The notes under the pieces: model-generated | The model's input: only the letters and a program-made list of their open reading frames with translations | Told to the model about the DNA's origin: nothing | Databases searched by the model: none | Shown here: positions 1 to 5,591 of the stretch, one piece after another | Layout: each line of letters opens with the position of its first letter | How positions within the stretch are numbered: position 1 is the first letter of the stretch | Origin: DATLFA01 sp039934635 | GTDB lineage: Bacteria > Actinomycetota > Acidimicrobiia > Acidimicrobiales > WLNW01 | Assembly (NCBI GenBank): GCA_039934635.1 | Contig: JBDTLT010000308.1 | Location: forward strand, 1 to 5,721 | Direction of reading: 5' to 3' | Length of the DNA: 5,721 nt | Made by a program: the position numbers and the translations under genes

Positions 1-590
1 TGGTCGACGAGCAGCACCAGCAGCGCCTCAAGCGCGGACTGGCACAACGCTACGGGCTCGCCGTCGGCGAAGTATCCCGTCCGGCAGCGTTGCGCGTCTA
101 CACCGAGTCCACAATCGATCAGCTCACCGGAACAGCGCGGTTCGAGTGGGACGCGCTGGACAGCTGGTTCGAGGAGGACGAAGAGGTCTTCGTACACCCC
201 CGCAATCCGTACACACGCGTCGACGCGCTCAGGTCCACTCGGCACGTTCGGATCGAACTCGACGGCGTCCTTCTGGCCGAGTCGTCCTCGCCGGTCATGG
301 TCTTCGAAACCGGGCTCCCGACCCGGTACTACTTCAACCCGACCGAGGTGAATCACACCAACCTCGTCGCGTCCAGCACGGTCACATCATGTCCGTACAA
401 AGGCATGACGAGCGGCTACTGGGCCGTGCACGTCGGAGACATGGCGTATCCGGATCTCGCTTGGGCGTACGACTTCCCGACCCGCCAGCTGCTTCCGATC
501 GCGGGGTTGATCTCGTTCTACAACGAGAAAGTCGATGTCGTTATCGACGGAACGCGCCTGCCCCGCCCGACGACACATTTCTTCAAGTAG
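1..590 (+). CDS. DUF427 domain protein, 3' part (5' end outside window)
   Basis: The reading frame is open from the left edge (first full codon at 3) and gives 195 visible residues, so the start lies outside the window. A TTG at 90 is inside the conserved region and is not a likely start. Visible residues about 40-75 (WFEEDEEVFVHPRNPY) match the tail of a first DUF427 unit. Residues about 80-190 form a complete second unit: RHVRIELDGVLLAES, FETGLPTRYY at 101-110, CPYKG at 130-134, DLAWAY at 151-156 and IAGLISFYNEKVDV near 166-180. Family knowledge: DUF427 proteins are small soluble beta-rich proteins common in actinomycetes, often with two units, and of unsettled biochemical role. No signal peptide or membrane segment is visible. 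A SnoaL-like gene follows 107 bases downstream on the same strand. The family call is firm; function is unknown. Confidence 0.87.
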   Translation, partial: VDEQHQQRLKRGLAQRYGLAVGEVSRPAALRVYTESTIDQLTGTARFEWDALDSWFEEDEEVFVHPRNPYTRVDALRSTRHVRIELDGVLLAESSSPVMVFETGLPTRYYFNPTEVNHTNLVASSTVTSCPYKGMTSGYWAVHVGDMAYPDLAWAYDFPTRQLLPIAGLISFYNEKVDVVIDGTRLPRPTTHFFK

Positions 591-644
591 GAACGTAAGA
601 CACCCCGCAGACCGGTCACGAATGAAGAACGAACGGGCTGCGTT

Positions 645-663
645 GCCAGGGTCAACCCCTGGC
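645..663 (+). terminator. Hairpin after the DUF427 gene, possible terminator
   Basis: A perfect 7-bp stem (GCCAGGG at 645-651, CCCTGGC at 657-663) encloses a 5-base loop, 55 bases after the DUF427 stop. No T-run follows, only a C-rich stretch. Hairpins without a U-tract can terminate in actinomycetes, but this one could also be a leader structure of the next gene. Weak support. Confidence 0.3.
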
Positions 664-679
664 CCCCGGCCCACCACCG

Positions 680-686
680 AAAGGGA
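680..686 (+). promoter_or_regulatory. Candidate ribosome binding site deciding the 698 start
   Basis: AAAGGGA lies 11 bases before the ATG at 698. The in-frame GTG at 689 is only 2 bases away from it, too close to be served by it, so ATG 698 is preferred. The ATG at 687 is in another frame that stops near 780. Confidence 0.4.
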
Positions 687-697
687 ATGTGGTTCCG

Positions 698-1105
698 ATG
701 GCAACAACGCAACAGGATTCCAACGGCGCAACTCGCGTGGCGTACATCCTTGACCATCCGCTGGCCGAGCACGTCGTGAGGCAGTGGCCCCAGATGGGAG
801 AGATCGTGCGAACTCGTCAACTGATCGCCGAGGTCGAGGGCAACTTCCCTGAACTCACACTCGAGGTCGGAAGGCGCCTGCACCTTGGCGACACCGTCGT
901 GGTCGAGTGGACCTGCAACTACGGCGACGGACGGCTCTACCGAAACGTCACGATCGGTGAGCTCGAAGCCGGTGAGGTCGTACGCGTCACCGACTACTGG
1001 GGCGAGCCAACCCAGACCCCTGAATGGCGACAAGGGATGACCAGTCAGCTCGACATGCCGGCGGACGGTATCTGGCCGGCAGCGACACGGCTCCGCCACC
1101 ACTGA
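698..1105 (+). CDS. SnoaL/NTF2-like small protein, apparently short at the N-terminus
   Basis: The product is 135 residues from ATG 698. Residues about 24-112 follow the pattern of SnoaL-like (NTF2 fold) proteins: HVVRQWPQMGEIVRT (25-39) corresponds to the family's 'VVxEWPQSGERIRG' strand and turn, then GNFPELTLEV, DTVVVEWTCNYGDG (65-78), and the paired terminal strands IGELEAGEVVRVTDYW (86-101), with a C-terminal PEWRQ. The fold makes a cone-shaped pocket used in some relatives for ligand binding or cyclisation; no catalytic set can be assigned here, so the substrate is unknown. The N-terminal helices that normally precede the first strand seem shortened: residues 1-23 are mostly polar and do not resemble the usual 25-35 residue helical segment. 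This may be real truncation or a divergent start. It is probably soluble and cytoplasmic. It stands alone or with the DUF427 gene upstream. Confidence 0.78.
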   Translation: MATTQQDSNGATRVAYILDHPLAEHVVRQWPQMGEIVRTRQLIAEVEGNFPELTLEVGRRLHLGDTVVVEWTCNYGDGRLYRNVTIGELEAGEVVRVTDYWGEPTQTPEWRQGMTSQLDMPADGIWPAATRLRHH

Positions 1106-1151
1106 GCTGAACCGGCGACCCCGCAAGACCCTCGGATGGCAGACCTAAAAC

Positions 1152-1179
1152 ACCCTGTTCCCTAACCTCCGAGCAGGGT
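1152..1179 (+). terminator. Hairpin downstream of the SnoaL-like gene
   Basis: ACCCTGTTC (1152-1160) pairs with GAGCAGGGT (1171-1179) as a 9-bp stem with one G-T wobble and a 10-base loop, 47 bases after the stop codon at 1105. There is no T-run after it. It is a plausible actinobacterial-type terminator, but only from its position and stem. Confidence 0.35.
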
Positions 1180-1273
1180 CCGTGTAACGGTGGCCGCTGG
1201 AACCCGCCGAGCAGAACTGAGGAGATTCGTCCGAGCGCCGTCACCATCTGTACCGACAAGCCGAACGACAACA

Positions 1274-1297
1274 GGCTGATCGCGAACGAGGGTGTAG
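1274..1297. repeat. Candidate terminal inverted repeat of the ISL3 remnant
   Basis: The stretch beginning GGCTGATCGCGAACGAGG and ending in GTGTAG resembles the outer end of ISL3-family elements, which typically begin GGCTCTTCGC and run into GGGTGTAG. It lies where the 3' end of the decayed transposase predicts an element end. The matching other end and a target duplication were not found, so the assignment rests on resemblance and position. Confidence 0.4.
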
Positions 1298-1775
1298 GCG
1301 GGTCTGAACGGCCATCTCAAGGAGTGAGGTACCGGAACCCAAGCGCCGACCCGCGGAGCTGTTCGAGGTGACCGTTGATGGCTTCGGTGCGGCCGTTCGA
1401 TGGGCCTGCCCGGTCGAAGTACGCGAGCACGTCAGTGGCTCGCTTCTTGCGGGTGCGGCCGAGGCGGGCGAGCTCGACGAGCGCCTTCGGGACACCGGCG
1501 CTGAACGAGTCGATCACGGCTTGCATCAACTGGCGGGCGTGTCGTCGGTAGGGTTCGCGATACGCCTCGATTATGCGTTGATGCACCGCCCACGTGGTCT
1601 CGACGTCGACTGTTCCTCGCCGGCGAACAGCGCGTCGAGGCGCTGGTGTTGTCGGGTAGTGGGTCCATGACCGCGACTGGGTCGGGGAGCTCTTCGGTCG
1701 TCGCGGTCTTGAACTCGAGAAGCCATCATTCGCGACCACCTCGATGCCGTCGCGCCACTGAACTGGCCGGTCCTT
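1286..1775 (-). pseudogene. ISL3-family transposase, decayed C-terminal remnant
   Basis: Reading the minus strand, five pieces in changing frames spell an ISL3 transposase C-terminal half. First is KDRPVQWRDGIEVVANDGF (1775-1719). The frame then shifts to EFKTATTEELPDPVAVMDP (about 1716-1660). The next piece is RLDALFAGEE (about 1642-1613). The fourth is TVDVETTWAVHQRI onward through RTRKKRATDVLAYFDR, SNGRTEAINGHLE and SALGFRYLT (1613-1321). The last is SLLEMAVQTRLHP (1327-1289). The TEAIN region carries the expected third acidic residue. About 60 residues are missing after VMDP, and the 'NYIAR' usually between LT and SLLE is gone through a deletion that also shifts frame. The N-terminal half (roughly 200 residues in complete relatives) is absent. 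It cannot encode an active transposase. It marks an old insertion, consistent with an accessory region. Confidence 0.85.
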
Positions 1776-1909
1776 TGCATCAGGTCCGATTGAATGTTGG
1801 GGTCTTGCTGGTGGCTCTGGTTCGAGTGAACTGACCCGAGGATTCGTGGAGGCGCCCGGGGGACCGTGGTGCCGGCGGTGGTTCAGGTCAGCATCGCAGG
1901 TCAACGCCT

Positions 1910-1945
1910 CGTTGAGGTTCGCGTTGAGGATCTCGTTGAGGTGGC
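1910..1945 (+). repeat. Three tandem 12-bp units starting CGTTGAGG
   Basis: Units at 1910 (CGTTGAGGTTCG), 1922 (CGTTGAGGATCT) and 1934 (CGTTGAGGTGGC) keep the first eight bases exactly and vary in the last four. The exact 12-bp period places copies just over one helical turn apart, as in iteron-like protein-binding arrays, but it could equally be a short minisatellite. The flank just before it, CAACG-CCT-CGTTG (1903-1915), makes a small dyad with the first unit. Confidence 0.75.
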
Positions 1946-2122
1946 GCCGGCTTCGGTGAACAGCCCGGGTCTACTCGACCTCTCGCCGGAGTTGCCGGCG
2001 TCGTGCGACTGCGGACCTGATCGCGCAGGCTGACACGAGCTGGTGCGCGATGGCACTGCCCCCGGCGGCAAGGGTGAGCGACATTGACCCGGCAGCGCTT
2101 CGGGACTACCTCCGCGTACCCA

Positions 2123-2171
2123 CGTTGAGGATCGCGTTGAGGTGACGCGTCCCTCAACGCGCGCCTCAACG
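2123..2171. repeat. 49-bp near-palindrome made of four CGTTGAGG units
   Basis: Two direct units (2123 and 2135) are followed by a 9-base spacer (2143-2151) and two inverted units (2152 and 2164). The two 20-base arms match at 18 of 20 positions, the only differences being the two bases at 2131-2132. The spacer contains the self-complementary octamer GACGCGTC. The same 12-bp period as the array at 1910 is kept in both arms. It could be a protein-binding dyad, a cruciform-forming site or a mobile short repeat; no function can be assigned from sequence alone. Confidence 0.8.
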
Positions 2172-2314
2172 AACATGCCAACGACCGGCGGGGCACATCA
2201 GAGCAGTCACCGACATCAAACCCCGGGCGCTTCAGAACGTCGGCGTGGCCGCTCACACTCTGAAGCTCCCGCCTGGATACGCTATGGCGCGCCCGCACCG
2301 CGTCGCGACCTCGG

Positions 2315-2626
2315 CTACGAGACAACGATGCGAGGCACTGATGATCGTCGCGGTGACCTCGGCCGCTCAGACAACGCGTGGCGCGTGGTGTCGACGCGCT
2401 GCGCCTCAAGCCAATCCACGACATCGCTCGGATCGAAGCGAATCAGTCGTCCGCACTTTCGAAAAGGGATTCGTCGTTTGAACACCAGCCGGCGGACATG
2501 GCTGACGGGTACTCCCAAGCATTTCGCGACCTCGTCAATCGCTAGCAGTCGCGGCAAGGCAACGTTCGCGTGATGTCGCGGCACGTTCAAGAGGTCGTTG
2601 CACTCACTAACGTTGCTGTCTCGCAT
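2315..2626 (-). CDS. Excisionase-like helix-turn-helix protein
   Basis: The product is 103 residues from ATG 2626. Residues 27-77 (LLAIDEVAKCLGVP, then VSHVRRLVFKRRIPFRKCG, RLIRFDPSDVVDWLEAQ) show the winged helix-turn-helix pattern of the MerR/excisionase DNA-binding family: a helix with DEVAxxLGV, recognition helix VSHVRRLV, a basic wing and the terminal D-W-L helix. Such proteins bind and bend DNA at attachment sites to favour excision, or act as small regulators. The start is uncertain: GTG at 2584 (89 residues) and TTG at 2557 (80 residues) are in frame and the domain begins just after them, with no clear ribosome site before any. The C-terminal 25 residues are basic and unstructured-looking. 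It reads the same way as the integrase about 1.9 kb away, and divergently from the HTH/nucleotidyltransferase operon. A directionality role is inferred from fold and context. Confidence 0.68.
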   Translation of the reverse strand: MRDSNVSECNDLLNVPRHHANVALPRLLAIDEVAKCLGVPVSHVRRLVFKRRIPFRKCGRLIRFDPSDVVDWLEAQRVDTTRHALSERPRSPRRSSVPRIVVS

Positions 2627-2924
2627 GCCGAGGAGAAGCGCGACCGTTGAGGGGTGACGCGACATTACTGGCGAAATCTCCGCTCGCCGAGAAGAGGCTT
2701 CAAGACCAGATTGACGGGCGAGCGCTTTGACGGGGTGTGCGTTCAAGTCTCGCGCCCGACACGACGCCCCGGCGTATGCGTTCGGTTCGACGCGAGGGCC
2801 TCGCTCACTGGGTTGCCCACGAGCGAGCCACGGGAATGGCGCATTTCCCTCGCCCTCAGGCACGGAACGTCTCCAGCTGTTCCTGAGGTCGAAAGCCGTC
2901 GCCGGAACGTTGAAAACAGAATTG
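2627..2924. other. Divergent intergenic region between the two HTH genes
   Basis: This stretch separates the excisionase-like gene (minus) from the HTH/nucleotidyltransferase operon (plus) and must carry both promoters unless they are leaderless. It holds a further CGTTGAGG copy at 2645-2652 followed by GGTGACGCGA, and a direct repeat TTGACGGG at 2711-2718 and 2727-2734. Open frames crossing it on both strands encode nothing recognisable. Confidence 0.5.
2711..2734 (+). repeat. Direct repeat TTGACGGG, 16-bp spacing
   Basis: TTGACGGG occurs at 2711-2718 and again at 2727-2734. The first six bases resemble a -35 hexamer (TTGACA), but no good -10 follows at 16-18 bases from either copy. It may be a regulator or Xis binding pair, or chance. 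Confidence 0.35.
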
Positions 2925-2954
2925 CATAATGCTGCCGATCTCGGTAGCATTATG
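2925..2954. promoter_or_regulatory. 30-bp palindrome, candidate operator/promoter of the HTH-nucleotidyltransferase operon
   Basis: CATAATGCT (2925-2933) and AGCATTATG (2946-2954) are perfect inverted 9-mers; the 12 bases between them match in 8 positions, so 26 of 30 positions obey the dyad. The site ends 2 bases before the ATG at 2957. CATAAT at 2925-2930 resembles a -10 hexamer, so a bound protein would cover the promoter. The local AT-rich composition contrasts with the surrounding GC-rich DNA. AbiEi-type antitoxins are known to repress their own operons through inverted repeats; that the neighbouring HTH protein binds here is inference. Confidence 0.65.
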
Positions 2955-2956
2955 AA

Positions 2957-3625
2957 ATGGCGAGAATGGCTGTTGACGATGCCGCGGAGCAGTTGGGAGT
3001 GAGCCCGCGTCGCGTGCGCCAGATGTTGGCTGACGGCGTCCTTCGGGGCGAGCGAATTGGGCACTCGTGGATCATCGACACTGAAGCGATCGAGGTCGTC
3101 GGTGCCCGGCGCCCGGGCGTGGGACGACCGTGGAGTCGCCGTTCGGCGTGGGCGCTTCTCGCAGTGGCAGGCGGCGCCGGCGATGAAGCCCAACCAGTCG
3201 AAAGGGCTCGTGCGAAACGACGGCTCGCCGAGGTCGGCTTGGTCGGCCTGGTCGGCCGGCTCGCGGCCCGTGCGGTATCGCGCCGGTATTACGCCCACCC
3301 GGCGGTGCTCGAAGAGCTAGGTCGTGATCCCGGCGTGGTGCTGGGCGGAGTGAGCGCGGCTCGATCATATGGGGCTGACATTTTGGCGATCGGCATGTTC
3401 GAGGCGTACGTGCGGGCTTCGGTGGTGGGCTCGCTCGAAGAACGGTACGCGCTCGACGCCGACGCCGACCGACCCAACGTCATCCTGCGGGTGGTGGCCG
3501 ACGACGATTGGCCATTCGCAGAAAACGCGAGGGTTGCGCCAGCGCAGGTGGTCGCGGTCGATCTCCTCGAGGCAGCTGACGAGCGATCTCGCCGCGCTGG
3601 AGTAGAGCTGGCGGGCCGTTTGTGA
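2957..3625 (+). CDS. HTH protein, likely antitoxin/regulator of an AbiE-like pair
   Basis: The product is 222 residues from ATG 2957; an in-frame ATG at 2966 (MAVDDAAEQLGV) is an alternative start, and neither has a clear ribosome site. Residues 4-46 form an excisionase/MerR-type HTH: VDDAAEQLGVSPRRVRQML, then a wing GERIGHSWIIDTEAIE. A linker RRPGVGRPWSRRSAW (51-65) follows, seen in actinobacterial HTH proteins of this kind. Residues about 85-222 form a second domain without a motif I can name, ending in APAQVVAVDLLEAADERSRRAGVELAGRL-like helices that recall AbiEi C-termini. The stop overlaps the next gene's GTG by 4 bases, implying translational coupling with the nucleotidyltransferase. By context it should neutralise or regulate that partner and probably binds the palindrome just upstream. 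The antitoxin role is inferred from context and weak C-terminal resemblance; the HTH itself is clear. Confidence 0.78.
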   Translation: MARMAVDDAAEQLGVSPRRVRQMLADGVLRGERIGHSWIIDTEAIEVVGARRPGVGRPWSRRSAWALLAVAGGAGDEAQPVERARAKRRLAEVGLVGLVGRLAARAVSRRYYAHPAVLEELGRDPGVVLGGVSAARSYGADILAIGMFEAYVRASVVGSLEERYALDADADRPNVILRVVADDDWPFAENARVAPAQVVAVDLLEAADERSRRAGVELAGRL

Positions 3626-4365
3626 ATTGGCCGACAATCGACCGAGATCCGGTGCGGCTACCGGTGCTGCCGGGTCACGACGACCGACTCTGGGAGGCAC
3701 TCATCGAGCTAACGGAGGTGCGGCCCGGCGAGTGGACGCTATTCGGTGGCCAGATGGTGCTGCTGCATGCCCTCGAGCACGGCGTCGCCCCGCCTCGCGT
3801 CTCGACCGACCTCGATGTGTTGGTCAACGCGCGCGTTGTGCAGCGAGCAGTCGCCGAATTTGTTCGATCGATCGAGGGTCGAGGGTTCTCGCTAGTTGGC
3901 GCCTCCCCCGATGGCATCGCGCACCGCTACCGGCGCGCTGGTGTGAGCATCGATGTGCTGGCCCCCGAAGGTGTCGGCTCCCGAGCGAAGCTCACAACGA
4001 CACCACCCGGGCGGACCCTCGAGGTGCCCGGTGGAACGCAAGCGCTGGAGCGCACCGAGCTCGTCCCGGTCACCTTCGGTGCGTCCAGAGGACTGGTACC
4101 GCGACCGTCACTACTCGGCGCCATCGTGGGCAAAGCGATGGCGGTGTCCGTCGATGATGTCCCTGGCGCGCAACGCAGCGATCTCGCATTGTTGCTCAGC
4201 TTGGTAGAGAACCCACTCGTGATGGCGCGCGAGCTGACCGCGAAGGACCGCAAACGGCTGCGCGCTCGTCGCGAGATGGCCAACCCTGACGAGCGGGCCT
4301 GGTCGAACTTGCCCCGCGACTCCGCCGACCGCGGACGAGCCACCTACGCTTTGCTCACTCGATAG
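3622..4365 (+). CDS. AbiEii-like nucleotidyltransferase, putative toxin
   Basis: The product is 247 residues, with GTG at 3622 overlapping the upstream stop by 4 bases. The nucleotidyltransferase core is visible: FGGQMVLLHALEHG (41-54) gives the glycine motif (G42-G43), and RVSTDLDVLV (59-68) gives the S-T-D-x-D metal-binding pair D63/D65. A likely third acidic residue is D111 in SIDVL. Later, LLGAIVGKAMAV (K171) and RSDLALLLSLV (D187) match the lysine and aspartate region typical of the AbiEii/AbiGii/MenT-type family. The last 40 residues are basic helical sequence. Members of this family transfer nucleotides from NTPs to an acceptor; mycobacterial MenT toxins modify tRNA ends. All visible catalytic residues are kept, so the enzyme looks intact. 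Whether it is a toxin, a phage-defence effector or a housekeeping modifier cannot be told from sequence. It converges on the integrase, whose stop lies 121 bases away. Confidence 0.85.
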   Translation: MNWPTIDRDPVRLPVLPGHDDRLWEALIELTEVRPGEWTLFGGQMVLLHALEHGVAPPRVSTDLDVLVNARVVQRAVAEFVRSIEGRGFSLVGASPDGIAHRYRRAGVSIDVLAPEGVGSRAKLTTTPPGRTLEVPGGTQALERTELVPVTFGASRGLVPRPSLLGAIVGKAMAVSVDDVPGAQRSDLALLLSLVENPLVMARELTAKDRKRLRARREMANPDERAWSNLPRDSADRGRATYALLTR

Positions 4366-4412
4366 CGCCGCCAGTTCGTCGTGCCTTTCGATGTGGCAAC
4401 GACAAGTGTTTG

Positions 4413-4427
4413 GCGTGAACTTCACGC
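4413..4427. repeat. 15-bp palindrome between convergent genes
   Basis: GCGTGAA (4413-4419) and TTCACGC (4421-4427) are perfect arms around one central base, placed between the nucleotidyltransferase stop (4365) and the integrase stop (4486). As RNA it would leave only a 5-bp stem with a 5-base loop and no T-run, so it is a poor terminator; a DNA-binding dyad is as likely. Confidence 0.45.
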
Positions 4428-4485
4428 GACCCGCCGCGCCCTCCGAGAATTGCGCCGCACGCTTGACGTTGTGTGTGATGTGCAG

Positions 4486-5502
4486 TCAACCTCGGCGTAT
4501 GAGGGCGTCAACTGCATTGGCGATCTCGCTGTCGCGTCCTTGGATCACGTGTTGGTAGCGCAACGATGCGTCTGGCGATGCATGGCCGAGTCGGGCCATC
4601 GCTTCTTTGGTGGTTGCTCCCGCGGCGGCGTTCATCGTGCCGGCGAAGTGACGCAGATCGTGGAAGGTGCAATCGACGTGGGCCCCAAGTCGCGCCTTCT
4701 GCCACGCGTTGCGCCACACCGTTTTGTTCACTGGACCGCCATCGTGTGCCGCGGTGAAGACGAGCGCGTCCGGTTGCGCACCAACGAACCGCTCGAGATG
4801 CGTGCGCACCTCCTCGGCCACGAACGACGGCAGCGCGACGGTTCGGCGACCCGCTTCAGTCTTGGGCTCTTGGATTAGTAACCCGTGTCGTTGCGTCTCG
4901 ACGAGCGCGCGCTCGACGCGTATGGAGACCGTCGCGCCGTCGTCGATGATGTGTCGCCGCGCGAGTCCGTGGCATTCGCCCTTGCGGAGACCGCCGAGCG
5001 CGCCCAGCCAGACCATCGCTCGATAGCGAGGATCGATCGCGTCAGCGAGGGCGTGCACCTGAGCCAGCGTCGGGATCGTTCGCTCGATGGTCTTCTCGGT
5101 CGCCGCGCCTTTGAGACGGCACGGGTTCTGCCGGATCAAATGGTCATCGATCGCCGTTTCGAGGATCTGCCGCAGAAGTCGGTAGGTCTTCGCGACCGTG
5201 GACTGGCTCAGATGCCCGGAGAGCGTCGCTGCGTGCCAGCGACGAACGAGGGTCGTATCGATACGGGCCAAGGGGAGCGGACCGAAGGTGGGCAGCAGGT
5301 GGCAGTTGAGCAGGTGGCTGTAGAGCTCGACAGTCTTCGGCCGTAGCGCACGCTTGTCGGCGAGCCACGCGGTGGCGAACTCCTCGAAGAGGATGTCGTT
5401 GCCGGCGGGATCGAGGTGGTCGCCTCGCGCCACGTCTGTCTGCACCGTCGACAGCCATTGGTTCGCGTCGGCCTTCGTCGCGAAGGTCGCCGGGCCGTAC
5501 AC
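4486..5502 (-). CDS. Tyrosine recombinase (phage-type integrase), body
   Basis: The product is 338 residues if read from GTG 5502. The segment TFATKADANQWLSTVQTDVA (6-25) is the usual end of an N-terminal arm-binding module; residues about 35-125 are the SAM-like core-binding domain; residues about 143-338 are the catalytic domain. Catalytic residues are all visible: R173 in GGLRKGE, a beta-hairpin K214 in EPKTE, H281 and R284 in HDLRH, H307 in LGHAS and the nucleophile Y316 in LRYQH. It should catalyse site-specific integration and excision. The gene sits just downstream of tRNA-Pro in the same orientation, so that tRNA is the likely attachment site. The start is doubtful: GTG 5502 falls in mid-motif, and the missing N-terminal 30 residues are present upstream in a frame offset by two bases (see next entry). 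Either this is an N-terminally shortened enzyme, a recent frameshift mutant, or a sequencing error. Confidence 0.92.
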   Translation of the reverse strand: MYGPATFATKADANQWLSTVQTDVARGDHLDPAGNDILFEEFATAWLADKRALRPKTVELYSHLLNCHLLPTFGPLPLARIDTTLVRRWHAATLSGHLSQSTVAKTYRLLRQILETAIDDHLIRQNPCRLKGAATEKTIERTIPTLAQVHALADAIDPRYRAMVWLGALGGLRKGECHGLARRHIIDDGATVSIRVERALVETQRHGLLIQEPKTEAGRRTVALPSFVAEEVRTHLERFVGAQPDALVFTAAHDGGPVNKTVWRNAWQKARLGAHVDCTFHDLRHFAGTMNAAAGATTKEAMARLGHASPDASLRYQHVIQGRDSEIANAVDALIRRG

Positions 5503-5591
5503 ACGTGGCGCGTGTAGGGGTCGATGAACGAGGCGCGGTAGCGGCCCGATCGCTCCCGCTGGAGGTGTCCGAAGTGCCTTCGTTGCGCCAC
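5502..5591 (-). pseudogene. Detached N-terminal segment of the integrase (frameshift)
   Basis: From GTG 5591 the minus strand encodes 30 residues: VAQRRHFGHLQRERSG, then RYRASFIDPYTRHV. This is the standard arm-binding N-terminus of actinobacterial integrases, which normally read 'GRYxASYxxPxGxxxxAPxTFATKADA'. It leads straight into YGPATFATKADA of the downstream frame. The junction reads CAC-GTG-TGT-AC; removing one GT (CAC-GTG-TAC) would fuse the two frames into a continuous protein of about 367 residues, a normal family length. The extra GT lies in a GTGTGT run at about 5499-5504, a typical slippage site. No strong ribosome site precedes 5591. Confidence 0.8.

Larger units (their letters stand above)
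1776..2314. other. Intergenic stretch without a convincing gene, rich in CGTTGAGG repeats
   Basis: Both strands have open frames here (for example minus 2424-1888 and plus 2142-2573), but their translations are arginine/serine-rich with no recognisable domain and they overlap better-supported features. The visible structure is at the DNA level: CGTTGAGG copies at 1910, 1922, 1934, 2123 and 2135, and inverted copies at 2152 and 2164. No RNA gene, terminator or clear promoter was recognised. Confidence 0.6.

Noticed and set aside
387..1126. Minus-strand open frames opposite the DUF427 and SnoaL-like genes
   Set aside because: Shadow frames of high-GC coding DNA; no family motifs, and the plus-strand genes are clear.
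1218..1229. TGAGGAGATTCG matches 11 of 12 bases of the tRNA-Pro T-arm region at 5680-5691 and could be a left attachment site
   Set aside because: The match ends abruptly on both sides, and a 12-mer with one mismatch against a 50-base target is expected about by chance in a window this size.
1901..2171. Integron attC site or CRISPR array
   Set aside because: attC needs an outer RYYYAAC...GTTRRRY arrangement, whereas here GTT-type boxes come first and AAC-type last; the units are 12 bp with no 30-bp spacers, so it is not CRISPR.
1888..2424. Minus-strand 178-residue open frame across the repeats
   Set aside because: Arginine-rich with no domain, and it overlaps the Xis-like gene's 3' end in another frame; the repeats explain its PQRDPQR-like runs.
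2654..3002. Plus-strand small frames upstream of the HTH gene (2654-2929 and 2727-3002)
   Set aside because: No recognisable domain, no ribosome site, and they run through the palindrome and into the HTH gene in the wrong frame.
2315..3298. Single 327-residue minus-strand reading of the whole 3298-2315 frame
   Set aside because: Only the last 100 or so residues look like a protein family; the upstream part is antisense to the well-supported HTH gene and crosses its operator.
4381..4878. Plus-strand 165-residue open frame starting opposite the integrase 3' end
   Set aside because: Antisense to the integrase catalytic domain, with no recognisable motif.
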